Assembly: GCF_003688625.1 (NCBI RefSeq)
Contig: NZ_RCWY01000003.1
Location: 310,001-374,000, forward strand
Source: Sphingomonas sp. PP-CE-3A-406
GTDB lineage: Bacteria > Pseudomonadota > Alphaproteobacteria > Sphingomonadales > Sphingomonadaceae
Direction: 5' to 3'
DNA length: 64,000 nucleotides
Shown here: in pieces, positions 1 through 9,292 of the stretch
Layout of the letters: each line of letters starts with the position of its first letter
Position numbering within the stretch: position 1 is the stretch's first letter
Notes under the pieces: generated by a model
What the model was told of the DNA's origin: nothing
Seen by the model: only the letters and a program-made list of their open reading frames with translations
Databases searched by the model: none
Translations under genes and position numbers: made by a program

Positions 1-1
1 C

Positions 2-1492
2 GATCAGGGCTTCGAATTGGCGGGCACGGCACCGGGCCAGGTGTTCGGTCGCGCCCTCGCGTCGCCTCTGCCCCAGCCGACAACGCGGGCGTTGTTGCGC
101 GACCGCGCGACGCGGATCGACTGGGTGCCCGATCTGGGTGCGCGAGTCGGCAGTGTCGACTGGTGGCGCGGGTTCGCGACCTGCACCGCGCTGTGTGTCG
201 CGACCTGGATGCTGTCGCCGGGGTTCAAGCCGCTCGTCGGTGCCGTGCCGTCGCCGCTCGCCGGTGCGGAGTGGGAGGAGACGCGCGCTCAGGGCATCGC
301 GTCCTTGGCGCAGGGCGCGACGACCGGGCGGCGGATGGCGGCGAACGATCTCGTCGCGCCGCTCGCCGACGTGCCCGAGCGCCCCAGCATCGACCTCTCC
401 GCGACACTCGGCGACGGGGACAGCTTCGACCGGGCGCTGATCCGCGCGGGCGTCGGTCGCAACGATGCCGAGGCCGCCGCGGCGCTAGTCGCGCAATCCG
501 TCGATCCGAAGGCGATCCCGGCGGGCACGCGGATCGCACTGACGCTCGGACGGCGGCCGGACCGGACCGTCGCGCGGCCGCTGGAAAAGCTCGATTTCCG
601 CGCGCGGTTCGATCTGGCGCTGTCGCTCGTGCGCGGTGCGGGCGGGCTGACCGTGGACCGCAAACCGATCGCGATCGACTCCACCCCGTTGCGGATCCAG
701 GGGCTGGTCGGCTCAAGCCTGTACCGCTCCGCGCGCGCGGCCGGCGTCCCGGCCAAGGCCGTCGAGTCGTATATCAAGGCGATCTCGACGCGATTGTCGA
801 TCGGTCGCGACGTCACCGCCGCCGACCGTTTCGACCTGATCGTCGAGCGACAGCGCGCTGCGACCGGCGAGACCCGGGTCGGCGACCTCCTGTTCGCCGG
901 GATCGACCAGGGGCGCCATAAAGTGCAGCTCGTCCGCTTCGCCCCCGATGCGGGCAATGGCGACCTCGACGACGAAAGCAGCCGCGGCGGCTGGTTCGAC
1001 GCAGCCGGACAGACCGAGCGACGCGCCGTGTCTGCCATGCCGGTCATCGGGCGCATCACCTCGAATTTCGGTCTGCGCGTGCACCCGCTGCTGGGATTCA
1101 CGCGGATGCACAAGGGCCTTGATATCGGCGCGCCCTACGGTTCGCCGATCCACGCGATGACCGACGGCATCGTCACGTTCGCAGGGCGCACCGGCGGCTA
1201 CGGCAATTTCGTCAAGCTGGTCCACGGCGGCGGGATGGCGAGCGGCTATGGTCACATGAGTCGGATCGCGGTGACGTCGGGGACGCGCGTCCGCGCGGGC
1301 CGGGTGATCGGCTATGTCGGCTCGACGGGCATGTCGACCGGCCCGCATCTGCACTGGGAAGTGTGGAAAAACGGCGCGGCGATCAACCCGCGCACGGTCT
1401 CGTTCGCCAGCGTCGCGCAACTGTCCGGTGGCAAGTTGCGTGCGTTCAGCGCCAAGGTGGCTCGGTTGTTGGCGGTGCGGGTCGGCGGGTAG
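2..1492 (+). CDS. M23 family metallopeptidase, 5' end outside window
   Basis: Periplasmic zinc endopeptidase of the LytM/M23 type, expected to cut peptide cross-links in peptidoglycan. The lysostaphin-like domain is at the C-terminus: the HKGLD zinc motif lies near base 1108 and GPHLHWEV near 1340. A single membrane anchor (CTALCVATWMLSPGF) is near the N-terminus, followed by a LysM/OapA-like middle region. The frame is open to the first base of the window. The earliest possible start inside is a TTG at 17 with no ribosome site, so the true start is probably just upstream. Stop is TAG at 1490. Zinc ligands are intact, so it is probably active. Family is certain; the exact substrate is not. 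Confidence 0.93.
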   Translation, partial: DQGFELAGTAPGQVFGRALASPLPQPTTRALLRDRATRIDWVPDLGARVGSVDWWRGFATCTALCVATWMLSPGFKPLVGAVPSPLAGAEWEETRAQGIASLAQGATTGRRMAANDLVAPLADVPERPSIDLSATLGDGDSFDRALIRAGVGRNDAEAAAALVAQSVDPKAIPAGTRIALTLGRRPDRTVARPLEKLDFRARFDLALSLVRGAGGLTVDRKPIAIDSTPLRIQGLVGSSLYRSARAAGVPAKAVESYIKAISTRLSIGRDVTAADRFDLIVERQRAATGETRVGDLLFAGIDQGRHKVQLVRFAPDAGNGDLDDESSRGGWFDAAGQTERRAVSAMPVIGRITSNFGLRVHPLLGFTRMHKGLDIGAPYGSPIHAMTDGIVTFAGRTGGYGNFVKLVHGGGMASGYGHMSRIAVTSGTRVRAGRVIGYVGSTGMSTGPHLHWEVWKNGAAINPRTVSFASVAQLSGGKLRAFSAKVARLLAVRVGG

Positions 1493-1512
1493 CGTACGTT
1501 CATGATGCACTT

Positions 1513-1538
1513 GATGCGAAAGTCACAAGTTTTGCATC
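1513..1538. repeat. 26-base dispersed hairpin, copy 1
   Basis: GATGCGAAA, an 8-base spacer, then TTTTGCATC: 9-base inverted arms with one mismatch. It is flanked by T and AGCGCCG, almost the same context as copy 3 at 23926 (AGCGGCG). It lies just past the M23 gene and to the left of a small membrane ORF; copy 2 lies to the right of that ORF. Confidence 0.8.
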
Positions 1539-1656
1539 AGCGCCGCGGCAAAAGCAGTGCGGTCGGCAAATGTCCCACTTGCAGCCTTTCATGCCTCGTG
1601 AGACGATCCCGGCATGGCGCTTTGTTAGGGGTTTTGCAGTGAGGAACGCTGGAACC

Positions 1657-1863
1657 ATGTTGCAAGCGACAGCGCCGCGTTGGACGTGGATGCGCCGGTT
1701 GGCTCCGTTGATCGTGCCTCTCGCGGTAATGCCTCTTTTTTGGCATTCGGACAGGATGCATTGGGTGATTTGGAGCTTGGGCGCCGCAGGCGGTGCTTTG
1801 CTATTGATTGCGTCCTTCATTGGAGAACGACGTTCTCGTAAAGGACGTTCGTCTCCGAGTTGA
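1657..1863 (+). CDS. small two-TM hypothetical membrane protein
   Basis: No family recognised. The 68-residue reading has two hydrophobic stretches (LAPLIVPLAVMPLFW and IWSLGAAGGALLLIASFI) and a basic tail, as expected of a small inner-membrane protein. ATG at 1657 is chosen; GTG at 1639 and ATG at 1591 are in frame and would lengthen it. The ORF sits between two copies of the 26-base hairpin (1513 and 1902), the same layout as the membrane protein at 24014. Codon use is less GC-biased than its neighbours, which fits an acquired gene. Existence is plausible, not proven. Confidence 0.45.
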   Translation: MLQATAPRWTWMRRLAPLIVPLAVMPLFWHSDRMHWVIWSLGAAGGALLLIASFIGERRSRKGRSSPS

Positions 1864-1901
1864 AGCGAACCTTCTGCAAACCAGTCGGTCCAGCCGTTAG
1901 C

Positions 1902-1927
1902 AATGCAAAACGCACAAGTTCTGCATC
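1902..1927. repeat. 26-base dispersed hairpin, copy 2
   Basis: AATGCAAAA, 8-base spacer, TTCTGCATC. Diverged copy of the element at 1513, of the same length, placed 39 bases after the small membrane ORF and before the convergent HerA-like gene. Confidence 0.65.
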
Positions 1928-2015
1928 CCACGCGAATTAATCGGTCGTGTTCGACCTTCATACCCGAAGCCGCCCTGTCCGGTTTTCAACGCCATACGTC
2001 CCTAACGAGACGTCG

Positions 2016-3710
2016 CTATTTCCCCTGCGCACGCCAGCGCTGGATCGTGCGGGCGATGATCTGCTCCTCGCCGCCGACGTCGCGCCACAGTTCGGAGAAC
2101 AGCGGGTCGCCCGAGGCGGGGCGCTTGGCGTCCTCGAGATCGTCGAACGAGACGCGGATCGGGATCGTCACGCCTTCGCCGCAGATGATACATTCGCGGT
2201 TGCGCAGCGCGGGGATCGAATCGAGGAACCCGCGCGCGCCTTCGGGCATCGCGGCGCGGACGAACGCCTGATCGCGGTCGTTGTTGAGACGCATGGCGAT
2301 GATCGTGCCGCACTGCGACAACACCCCCTCCGCGAGATCGGACGGGCGCTGCGTGATGAGGCCGAGCGACACGCCGTATTTGCGGCCTTCTTTGGCGATC
2401 CGGCCGAGAATCCGGCCGACCGCGGTGTCGGTGTCCTGGCCGGCGGGGATGTAGCGATGCGCCTCCTCGCACACCAGCAGGACCGGGCGCTGTGGTTCGT
2501 TGCGCGACCAGATCGCGAAATCGAACGTCATCCGCGCCAGCACCGCGACCACCACCGCGGTGATGTCGGACGGCACCCCCGAGACGTCGATGATCGAGAT
2601 CGGCTTGCCGTCGCCCGGCAGTCGGAAGATACGCCCGAGGAACGCAGCCATCGTATCGGCGACCAGCATCCCCGAGAACATGAAGCCATAGCGCGGATCG
2701 GCCTTGATCTCGTCGATCTTGGTCTTGAGGCGGAGATAGGGGGCAGTGTCGCCGGCACGGTCCATCTTGCCCATTTCCAGGCTGATGATGTTGGTCAGGT
2801 CGCTGAGCAGATACGGGATCGGCGCATCGACCGTCAGCTTGGCGATTTCCTGGCCGAGCCGGCTTTTCGCCTTCGCCATCAGCAGGCATTTGGCGAGGAT
2901 GTCGGCGTCGAACTGCCGTGCGGAGCCGCTGCTGGTCAGGAAGACCTCGCAATGCTCCTCGAAGTTCATCAGCCAATACGGCATCTGCAGGTTCGTGACG
3001 TCGTAGATCGCGCCGTTGGTCTTGAACGCCGCGGCATATTCGCCGTGCGGATCGATCATCACGACGTGGCCTTGTGGCGCCAGTTCGCAGATCCGGTGCA
3101 GGATCAGCGCGGCGCCGGTCGACTTGCCGGTGCCGGTCGAGCCGACGAGCGCGAAATGCTTGCCGAGCATCGCATCGACGTACAGCGCGGCACGGATGTC
3201 CTTGGTCGGATAGACCATGCCGACCTCGATATTGGCGCGGTCGCCGGCGGCGTAGATCTGCTTGAGGTCGGCACTGGTGACCGGAAACACCTCGCACCCC
3301 GGCATCGGATAGCGGGTGACGCCGCGACGGAAGGTGTAGAGCTTGCCGGTCAGGCGTTCCTCGTCGCCCTCGCCGAGATAGTCGATCTCCGCGGCGATGC
3401 AGGTGCCGGCGCTATCCTCCAGCTTGAGCGAACGGATGTTGGCGACCAGCCACGACGTCCCGATCCGCATCTTGATCTGGCTGCCGACCTGGCCCGCGGC
3501 GGCGACGACGGGATCGGAGTCGTTGGACAACGCGACGATCGATGCGCGATCCAGGAGTACCCGGCTACTCGATCCGGCGATCGCGTAGACCACGCCGATC
3601 GGGGTGGTCGCCTGCACGCCGGCCAACAGGTCGTTCAGCTGCGTACCGGCAAAAGGCCCGGCCAAAGGTGAGGCATCGTGAAACGCGTTCGAGCCCGGCA
3701 TTTCCGTCAT
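2016..3710 (-). CDS. HerA-like (DUF87) P-loop ATPase
   Basis: Hexameric DNA-translocase-type ATPase of the HerA/FtsK superfamily. The N-terminus (about residues 35-130) fits the HAS beta-barrel. Walker A is GSTGTGKST at about 190-198, then IDPHGEYA. The Walker B region is LLVCEEAHRY, followed by KEGRKYGVSLGLITQRPSDL, typical of HerA. 564 residues is a normal length for bacterial DUF87 proteins. No NurA nuclease gene is adjacent, so it is a stand-alone copy. It may act in DNA end handling or repair, which is inference. Start is ATG at 3710; the gene runs towards the hairpin at 1902. Confidence 0.9.
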   Translation of the reverse strand: MTEMPGSNAFHDASPLAGPFAGTQLNDLLAGVQATTPIGVVYAIAGSSSRVLLDRASIVALSNDSDPVVAAAGQVGSQIKMRIGTSWLVANIRSLKLEDSAGTCIAAEIDYLGEGDEERLTGKLYTFRRGVTRYPMPGCEVFPVTSADLKQIYAAGDRANIEVGMVYPTKDIRAALYVDAMLGKHFALVGSTGTGKSTGAALILHRICELAPQGHVVMIDPHGEYAAAFKTNGAIYDVTNLQMPYWLMNFEEHCEVFLTSSGSARQFDADILAKCLLMAKAKSRLGQEIAKLTVDAPIPYLLSDLTNIISLEMGKMDRAGDTAPYLRLKTKIDEIKADPRYGFMFSGMLVADTMAAFLGRIFRLPGDGKPISIIDVSGVPSDITAVVVAVLARMTFDFAIWSRNEPQRPVLLVCEEAHRYIPAGQDTDTAVGRILGRIAKEGRKYGVSLGLITQRPSDLAEGVLSQCGTIIAMRLNNDRDQAFVRAAMPEGARGFLDSIPALRNRECIICGEGVTIPIRVSFDDLEDAKRPASGDPLFSELWRDVGGEEQIIARTIQRWRAQGK

Positions 3711-3786
3711 TGTTCGTGGACCCCGCTCATCGGACCGACGCTATGTCGTCAAAGGCGTAAATATCCGGTGAGGATGGAGAAATTCC

Positions 3787-4566
3787 TTACAGTTTGCGCG
3801 CGATCCAGCCTGCGGCCCAGCCCAGGAACACCGACAGCGCGACCGCGACCAGTCCGTAGACGACCGACGAACGCTCCGCGGCGCGCGCGACGAATCGTTC
3901 GAACCCGGATTTGCGGATGTCGATATCGCGCACCGCCGCCGCCAGCACGCGGCCGTCGCGGATCAGGAACGTCTCCGCGGTGAAACGGCCGACGGGCACG
4001 CGGGCGGGGATCGTGACGCGCGCGCGGTACAGCACGTCGTCGGTGATCTCGACCGCGCGCGGCGCCTCGTAATACAGGCCGGCACGGCGCTTCAGGTCGA
4101 CCAGGCCCTTCTGAAACCGGTCCTGTGTATCGGTCGGTGCACTGGAGGCGGGGGACAGTTGCAGGCTGTCGAGCCCGAGTTCGTAGATCGCCCGCGTGCG
4201 ATCGTCGACCAGTCGCCCGATCGGCTTGGACGAGGCGATCGCGTAGAAGCTCGGGGCGGAGCGATAGCGCAGCCGCGACGCGTTGACCCAGATGCCCGCG
4301 ACCTTCTCCTTTTCGCGCATCAGGATCGACTGGGTCGGGCCCTTCACGACGACGACGATATCGGTCGGATGCTCGCCGCTCGGCAGGCGGCCGCCGGGAT
4401 ACAGGATCGCGCCGAACAACAGCAGCTCGGCGCCGGTGAAGCTGTAGGCAATCTCGATATTGCGCTGCGACACGTCGGGGACGAGCACGGGCTTGGCCTG
4501 CGCCATCATCAGCGGCGCGAGCAGGACGAGCCAGGCGGGCTTCAGCGCTCGGGTCCCAACCCTCAC
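3787..4566 (-). CDS. TIGR02186 family membrane-anchored protein
   Basis: 259 residues: an N-terminal signal segment (AWLVLLAPLMMAQA), an extracytoplasmic domain beginning KPVLVPDVSQRNIEIAYSF, and a C-terminal membrane helix (VVYGLVAVALSVFLGWAAGW). Matches the alphaproteobacterial TIGR02186 family, which is almost always paired with TauE/SafE permeases. The GTG start at 4566 overlaps the TGA of the upstream permease (GTGA), so the two are translationally coupled. Its role is unknown; a partner in sulfur-anion export is suggested only by context. The gene merges with an artefactual longer frame that reads through the permease in another phase. Confidence 0.85.
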   Translation of the reverse strand: MRVGTRALKPAWLVLLAPLMMAQAKPVLVPDVSQRNIEIAYSFTGAELLLFGAILYPGGRLPSGEHPTDIVVVVKGPTQSILMREKEKVAGIWVNASRLRYRSAPSFYAIASSKPIGRLVDDRTRAIYELGLDSLQLSPASSAPTDTQDRFQKGLVDLKRRAGLYYEAPRAVEITDDVLYRARVTIPARVPVGRFTAETFLIRDGRVLAAAVRDIDIRKSGFERFVARAAERSSVVYGLVAVALSVFLGWAAGWIARKL

Positions 4567-5483
4567 GAAAGCGTGACCGAGAAGATCTCCTCGGGCCGCC
4601 AGACCAGGCCGAGCAGGATGCGGGCGCCGACCAGCAGCACCATCACCGCGAGCGCGAGGCGGAGATATTCCGGTTTGAACTTGGTGGCGAACCGCGCGCC
4701 GATCTGCGCACCGACGACCGAGCCCAGCAGCAACAGCCCGGCGAGCACGATGTCGACCGCCTTGGTGGTGGTCGCGTGGACCATCGTCGCGACCGCGGTC
4801 ACGAACAGCGTCTGGAACAAGGACGTGCCGACCACTACCGATGTGGCCATGCCAAGCAGGTAGATCATCGCCGGGATCAGGATGAAGCCGCCGCCGATCC
4901 CGAGCAGGATCGTCAGGATGCCGGTGCAGAAGCCGAGCAGCAGCGGTGCGAGCGGCGAGATATAGAGGCCGGACGCATAAAAGCGCGTGCGCAGCGGCAG
5001 TGCGGCGACCAGCGGGTGATGACGCCGCTTTCGGGCTTTCGGCGGGCGGCCGGTCCGCGCGCGACCGATCGTGCCAATCGATTCCTTCGCCATGAGGCCA
5101 CCGATCGAGCCGAGCATGACGACGTAGACGATCGCGATCACCGTATCGATCTGGCCGCTCTGCTGGAGCAGGCGGAACAGCCACGCGCCGAAGAACGAGC
5201 CGAGGATACCGCCCGCGACGAGGACGCCGCCCATCTTGGTATCGACGCCCTTGCGGCGGAAATGCGCGAACACGCCCGAGACGCTGGCGCCGGTGACCTG
5301 GCTGGCGGACGAGGCCGCAGCGACGGTCGGCGGGATGCCGTAGACGATCAGCAGCGGGGTGGTCAGGAAACCGCCGCCGATCCCGAACATGCCCGACAGC
5401 AGCCCGACTCCCCCGCCGAGCAGGATGATCACGAGCGCGTTGACCGACAGGTTGGCGACGGGGAGATACAGGTCCACGCACAC
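4563..5483 (-). CDS. TauE/SafE family sulfite/sulfonate exporter
   Basis: 306-residue inner-membrane permease with about eight hydrophobic segments in two halves. Each half starts with a glycine-rich TauE motif: GLLSGMFGIGGGFLTTPLL near the N-terminus and GILTILLGIGGGFILIPAM near residue 190. A basic cytoplasmic linker (RTGRPPKARKRRHH) joins the halves. The family exports small sulfur-containing anions. It is the first gene of a coupled pair with the TIGR02186 protein. A sulfite oxidase lies 3 kb away but inside a separately acquired segment, so a shared pathway is only a suggestion. Confidence 0.9.
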   Translation of the reverse strand: MCVDLYLPVANLSVNALVIILLGGGVGLLSGMFGIGGGFLTTPLLIVYGIPPTVAAASSASQVTGASVSGVFAHFRRKGVDTKMGGVLVAGGILGSFFGAWLFRLLQQSGQIDTVIAIVYVVMLGSIGGLMAKESIGTIGRARTGRPPKARKRRHHPLVAALPLRTRFYASGLYISPLAPLLLGFCTGILTILLGIGGGFILIPAMIYLLGMATSVVVGTSLFQTLFVTAVATMVHATTTKAVDIVLAGLLLLGSVVGAQIGARFATKFKPEYLRLALAVMVLLVGARILLGLVWRPEEIFSVTLS

Positions 5484-5520
5484 GCGTTACACCGGAACCC
5501 GGCGGCGCGGCTAGGCTGTC

Positions 5521-6456
5521 TTAAAAGTCGCTGCCGATCGACAGGGCAGGGCCGGAACCGGGACGCGCGGCGCCGGCCACCCTTTCGCGCCAGTCGAGTG
5601 TGAGACGCAAGGATTTGCCCGCGATCGGCACGCCGACGACCAGTGACGGGCCGATATCGAGGCGTTCGGTGCCGCGTTGCGCGCTGCCCCAGATCCCGAC
5701 CCCGATATCGATGCGCGCACCCGCGACATGGCCGAGTGGATGCGTGATCCGCGCTGACGCGTCGACGAACTTTTCGACGCCGTCGCGAGCTATGACGCCG
5801 GCTTGGCCGTAAGCCTCGATGCGGACGCCGGGCGCGATATCGGCGGGACCGTAGCCGGCAATGATCCCCAGGGTCGGGCCGCCGCGACCGCCGTCGAGCA
5901 CGAACCGCTGCTCGGCGATCAGGCGGATAGGCAGCGTGGTGGGTTGCCATTCGACGCCGAGCGCGGCTTCGCGGCCTTTGCCCCGCAATGGCGCCGCAAG
6001 ACGCGCGGCCAGCGCGAACTGGCGGCGTCCTCCCAGCGCGTAGGTCAACCGCACCCCGCCTTGCGAGGCGCCGAGCTGACCGCCCGACACCGTGCCTGCG
6101 GGGCCACCGCGTACGAGCAGCCACGCGCTGCCGTTCAATCGCTTTGCGTCGCGCACGCGCGCTGGCGGTGCGAACGGGGACGGTAGCGGGACGATTTGCC
6201 GCTTCCACTTAGGGGGAGGCGGGGGCGGAGGCGCCAGAAACCGGAGATCGGTCCGTTCGGGAATGTCGGATGTCCGCGCACGGGCGAGGACGGGCAAGCT
6301 CGTCGTGAAGATCGGTGCGTTATTCGGCGCGGCGATGCGGCTGATCGTCCCCGGGAAATACGCACGGACCGCGACCACGCCGCCCGCCTCGTCGGTCGCA
6401 ACCCGCGCGAAAATGCCGCGTGCGCCGAGTTCGGCGAGGCGCAGGCCAAGCTCGTA
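5521..6456 (-). pseudogene. C-terminal fragment of NfrB-like glycosyltransferase fused to a barrel-like protein
   Basis: Third piece of a broken gene. The frame opens at TACGA (6452-6456) with YELGLRLAELGARGIFARV, the stretch that follows the TED motif in NfrB-like family 2 glycosyltransferases, and stays open to 5521 without an ATG. A GTG at 6378 might still start translation. Glycosyltransferase likeness ends near AVRAYFPGT (about base 6340). The rest has a proline run, then repeated beta-strand-like segments and a terminal SIGSDF, as in an outer-membrane barrel. This suggests an older deletion fusion. Pieces one and two lie at 37446-38077 and 22381-22538, and the joins are in frame. Confidence 0.75.
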
Positions 6457-7031
6457 TTATCCCGCGCAACCAGTTATCTTGAGTCGCAATAATTCTGGGC
6501 CGGTGTCACCCCGTTTTTCGCGACATCGACGCATATAACTTTGAACCTGCACAGTCTGGCGTTGCCGTCGGAATAACATTCTGCGAATTGGCCTGAGCGA
6601 TACGGTAAATCCCGTTCGTGGGGCGTCGTAACCCACTGTTTCGTCGATCTGGTCGAGTTTCTCGGCCGGGTGGCCGACGCACATGTCCAGGGTTCTGCCT
6701 AAAAGCGGCGGCGCCTTGTGCGACGTGCAGGGTTACGAACGCCCGGCTTTGGCCGGGCATCGCCTCCAAATTACAACGGAGGCGGCGATGCATTCTAGAC
6801 AAGCTTTACAGGCAACCGAGCGGCGGGAGGAAGCCGTTGACCTGCTAGTGGCAGTTTTGACCGCCTTTGGACGCGAGGCGTTATCCTCCCAAACTTCGCC
6901 GATCACGCCAACTGGCCGCTCTGTTTTCGGCGTACTTGCGGAACGAAAAGGAGCATTTTTCCGTCCTGTACCGTTTGCGCGAGCTGATCTCGCTACGCTT
7001 ACCTGCTCTTCTCCAGGCGCAGTGAGTGCGG
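6457..7031. other. 575-base stretch without a convincing gene
   Basis: Short frames exist on both strands, but none resembles a protein family. The one clear structure is a hairpin at 6740-6757, GCCCGGC-TTTG-GCCGGGC, with a 7-base perfect stem. The right edge is where the TDT-like chimera ends abruptly, so the stretch probably holds debris from the event that truncated it. Confidence 0.5.
6474..6495. repeat. imperfect direct repeat near both ends of insertion B (left copy)
   Basis: TTATCTTGAG, then TCGCAATAATTC. The right copy at 22360-22382 reads TTATCTTGAG, C, TCGTGATAATTC. They agree at 20 of 22 positions with one extra base. Both lie within 25 bases of the insertion boundary and could be recombinase binding sites. 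Confidence 0.55.
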
Positions 7032-8078
7032 CTAGCCCCACCAGCCCAGGTTGAACGGCACGCCGGCGCGCCAGTAGCGGATGGTGATGAGCGTCGCGAG
7101 CGCCAGCCACCACAGGCCGAAACCCCACAGGCAGAGCCCGGCGACGACGCCGATCCCTTGCGCGACGGTACCGACACCGACCAGCCCGTGCGCCGCGAGG
7201 ATCGCCGGCGCATCCGCACCAAGCACCAGCATACCCAGCGCCCCGGTGCCGATCGGCCCCAGCGCGAGCCAGGAGGATGCCGCCATGCTCTCGTGCGGGA
7301 GCTTATGAAGCGCCATGCGTAGGATCAGAATGGCGAGGATGCCAAACGCGACCGGCACCGAATAGGCCCACAGCACATACGAGGTCGCGAGCGTCACGAT
7401 CTGCGCGTGGGGATCGGTCAGATGCGGCGCGAGCAGCCCGCCGCTGGCACCCGCCACTTCCGCTGCGACGACCGGCAGCAGCCATACCGCGGTCATGCCG
7501 TCCAGGCTGTGCTCGTGGCGGGTGAACATCAGGTACGGGATCAGCACGCCGCAGGCGAGCGACATGGCGACGTCGATCCACCATAGGACCTGCGCGACGC
7601 CAACAATGCCGTCCCCGAACCGCACGATGCCGAAGGCTAGACAGCCGTTGATGATCGTTGCGAGGCCCATAGGGATGGTCCCGATGAACATCGATACGGT
7701 GTTGTGCCCGAAGATGCGCCGCGCCTCGTGCCCGAACATCGCCCAGCGCGCGCCATAGAGTCCGGTAAACAGCGCGAAGAGGGCGATGTTGAAGATCCGC
7801 AACGAACCACGGGCAAGCCCGGCATAGTCCGCCAGCATCGTCTCGGCATGCGCTGCCCGCCCCAGCACCGCGCGCGCTTCCTCCAGAAAGCCGCGGCCTG
7901 CTTCGGTAAGCTGGATGCCACGCCCGACACGGTGAAACAGAGGAACCCCGTAGCGCGCTTCGAGGGCCGCGACCGCGCCGGAGGCAGCGGACTGCGTCAC
8001 GTTCAGCACCTCCGCTGCCTTGGTGACGTGTTCGCGCTCGGCGACACCGACGAATATTCTGAGCTGCTCCAGGGTCAT
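7032..8078 (-). pseudogene. LysR DNA-binding domain fused in frame to a truncated TDT (TehA/SLAC1-type) transporter
   Basis: Residues 1-95 are the start of a LysR regulator: MTLEQLRIFVGVAEREHV, a winged helix, then LARGSLRI. At about base 7793 the protein switches to FNIALFALFTGLYGARW, RIFGHNTVSMFIGTIPMG and a series of hydrophobic helices typical of the TDT family (tellurite-resistance/dicarboxylate or sulfite permeases), ending at FNLGWWG where relatives continue. The effector domain of LysR and both ends of the transporter are missing. A deletion between two tandem genes explains this. ATG at 8078 is used because MTLEQ is the usual LysR start. The frame is intact, so a membrane-tethered product is possible, but loss of function is more likely. 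Confidence 0.8.
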
Positions 8079-8224
8079 GCAGCTTATATCGCGCAATCTT
8101 ATCGATACGACCAACCGTTTGATCTGTTTATTTCAATCTGGATATCGGAACGATCGGTAATCCTTCGTCTGCGATAGTCTTGAAGACTTGAAGCGATCCG
8201 CGCGCTTGCGGCGTTGGTTCGTCC

Positions 8225-9292
8225 ATGACTGATATGATCGAGCGCAAATCCGAGCCCTACAACGCCGAGCCGACGCCCGGCGCGCTGATCGAGCGGTTCC
8301 TGACGCCGCAGGCGCTGTTCTACGTGCGCAGCCATGGTGCGGTGCCTGATCTGCCTGCCGATCACCGGATCGAGGTCAGCGGGATGAGCATGGAAAGACG
8401 CTCCTTCTCGGTGGAGGAATTGAAGAGCGCGTTGGCCACGCGGACGGTGACGGCAGTTCTCCAGTGCGCCGGCAACCGGCGCACGGATCTTCAGCAGGTC
8501 GCAAAAACGTCCGGCGACCCGTGGGACGTGGGCGCGATCGGCAATGCGGAGTGGACCGGCGTACGACTGTCCGACGTACTGGATGCCGTCGGTGCGCCGG
8601 ATGCGTCCGACCTGTTTGTGGCGTTCACCGGCGCGGACGAGGTGGACGTCGAAGGCGAGGAAGCATCGTTCGGGGTCTCGATCGCCATGGACAAGGCGCG
8701 GCAACCCGACGTCCTCATTGCCTGGGCGATGAACGGCGAGCCGCTGACGCCCGAACACGGCGCACCGCTCCGCATGGTGGTGCCGGGCTATGCCGGGGTG
8801 CGGAGCGCCAAATGGCTGACACGGATCGAGGTGCGTGACACGCCATCCGACGCACCGATCCAGGCGCACGACTACAAGCTCTTTCCTGCCGATGTGACGA
8901 GCGACACCGCCGACTGGAGCCAGGGTCTGACCATCAATGCCATGCCGCTCAACGCCGCGATCTGCGCGCCCGGCTCTGGCGAAGCCCTGCCGGCCGGGGA
9001 GGTGCGGATCGAGGGCTATGCCATCGCCTATGATCGCCGCGTCTCTCGGGTCGAAGTGTCGGTGACCGGTGGTCGCGACTGGCAACAGGCGACGTTCGCC
9101 GATGATCCGGAGACGCACTGGGGTTGGCGGCGCTGGACCCTTGACGCCACGCTCGCCAAAGGTCGCCAGCACCTTGTCGTGCGCGCCTTTGACGGGGCTG
9201 GACAGGGACAGCCCGAACGGCCGGACACGATGTGGAACTTCGCCGGCTATCTGTGCACCGCCTGGCATCACGTCCACGTGCTGGTCGAATGA
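8225..9292 (+). CDS. sulfite oxidase-like molybdopterin-dependent oxidoreductase
   Basis: 355 residues of the sulfite oxidase superfamily. The N-terminal molybdopterin domain has YVRSHG (33-38) and the Mo-ligating cysteine in LQCAGNRR (Cys81). GAIGNAEWTGVRL follows, and the C-terminal part (about 230-355) is the immunoglobulin-like dimerisation domain with the usual HWGWRRW and DTMWNFAGY. No signal peptide is visible, so the product may be cytoplasmic, unlike many bacterial sulfite dehydrogenases. It overlaps the MgtC-like gene by ATGA. The truncated LysR gene is divergent and probably once regulated it. It should oxidise sulfite to sulfate; the electron acceptor cannot be told. Confidence 0.9.
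   Translation: MTDMIERKSEPYNAEPTPGALIERFLTPQALFYVRSHGAVPDLPADHRIEVSGMSMERRSFSVEELKSALATRTVTAVLQCAGNRRTDLQQVAKTSGDPWDVGAIGNAEWTGVRLSDVLDAVGAPDASDLFVAFTGADEVDVEGEEASFGVSIAMDKARQPDVLIAWAMNGEPLTPEHGAPLRMVVPGYAGVRSAKWLTRIEVRDTPSDAPIQAHDYKLFPADVTSDTADWSQGLTINAMPLNAAICAPGSGEALPAGEVRIEGYAIAYDRRVSRVEVSVTGGRDWQQATFADDPETHWGWRRWTLDATLAKGRQHLVVRAFDGAGQGQPERPDTMWNFAGYLCTAWHHVHVLVE

Noticed and set aside
1947..3671. 574-codon open frame on the plus strand
   Set aside because: Antisense to the HerA-like ATPase, with Arg/Asp/His-rich low-complexity translation typical of GC-rich shadow frames.
6683..7054. 123-codon ORF at the left end of insertion B
   Set aside because: No ribosome site or recognisable domain; overlaps the end of the TDT chimera.
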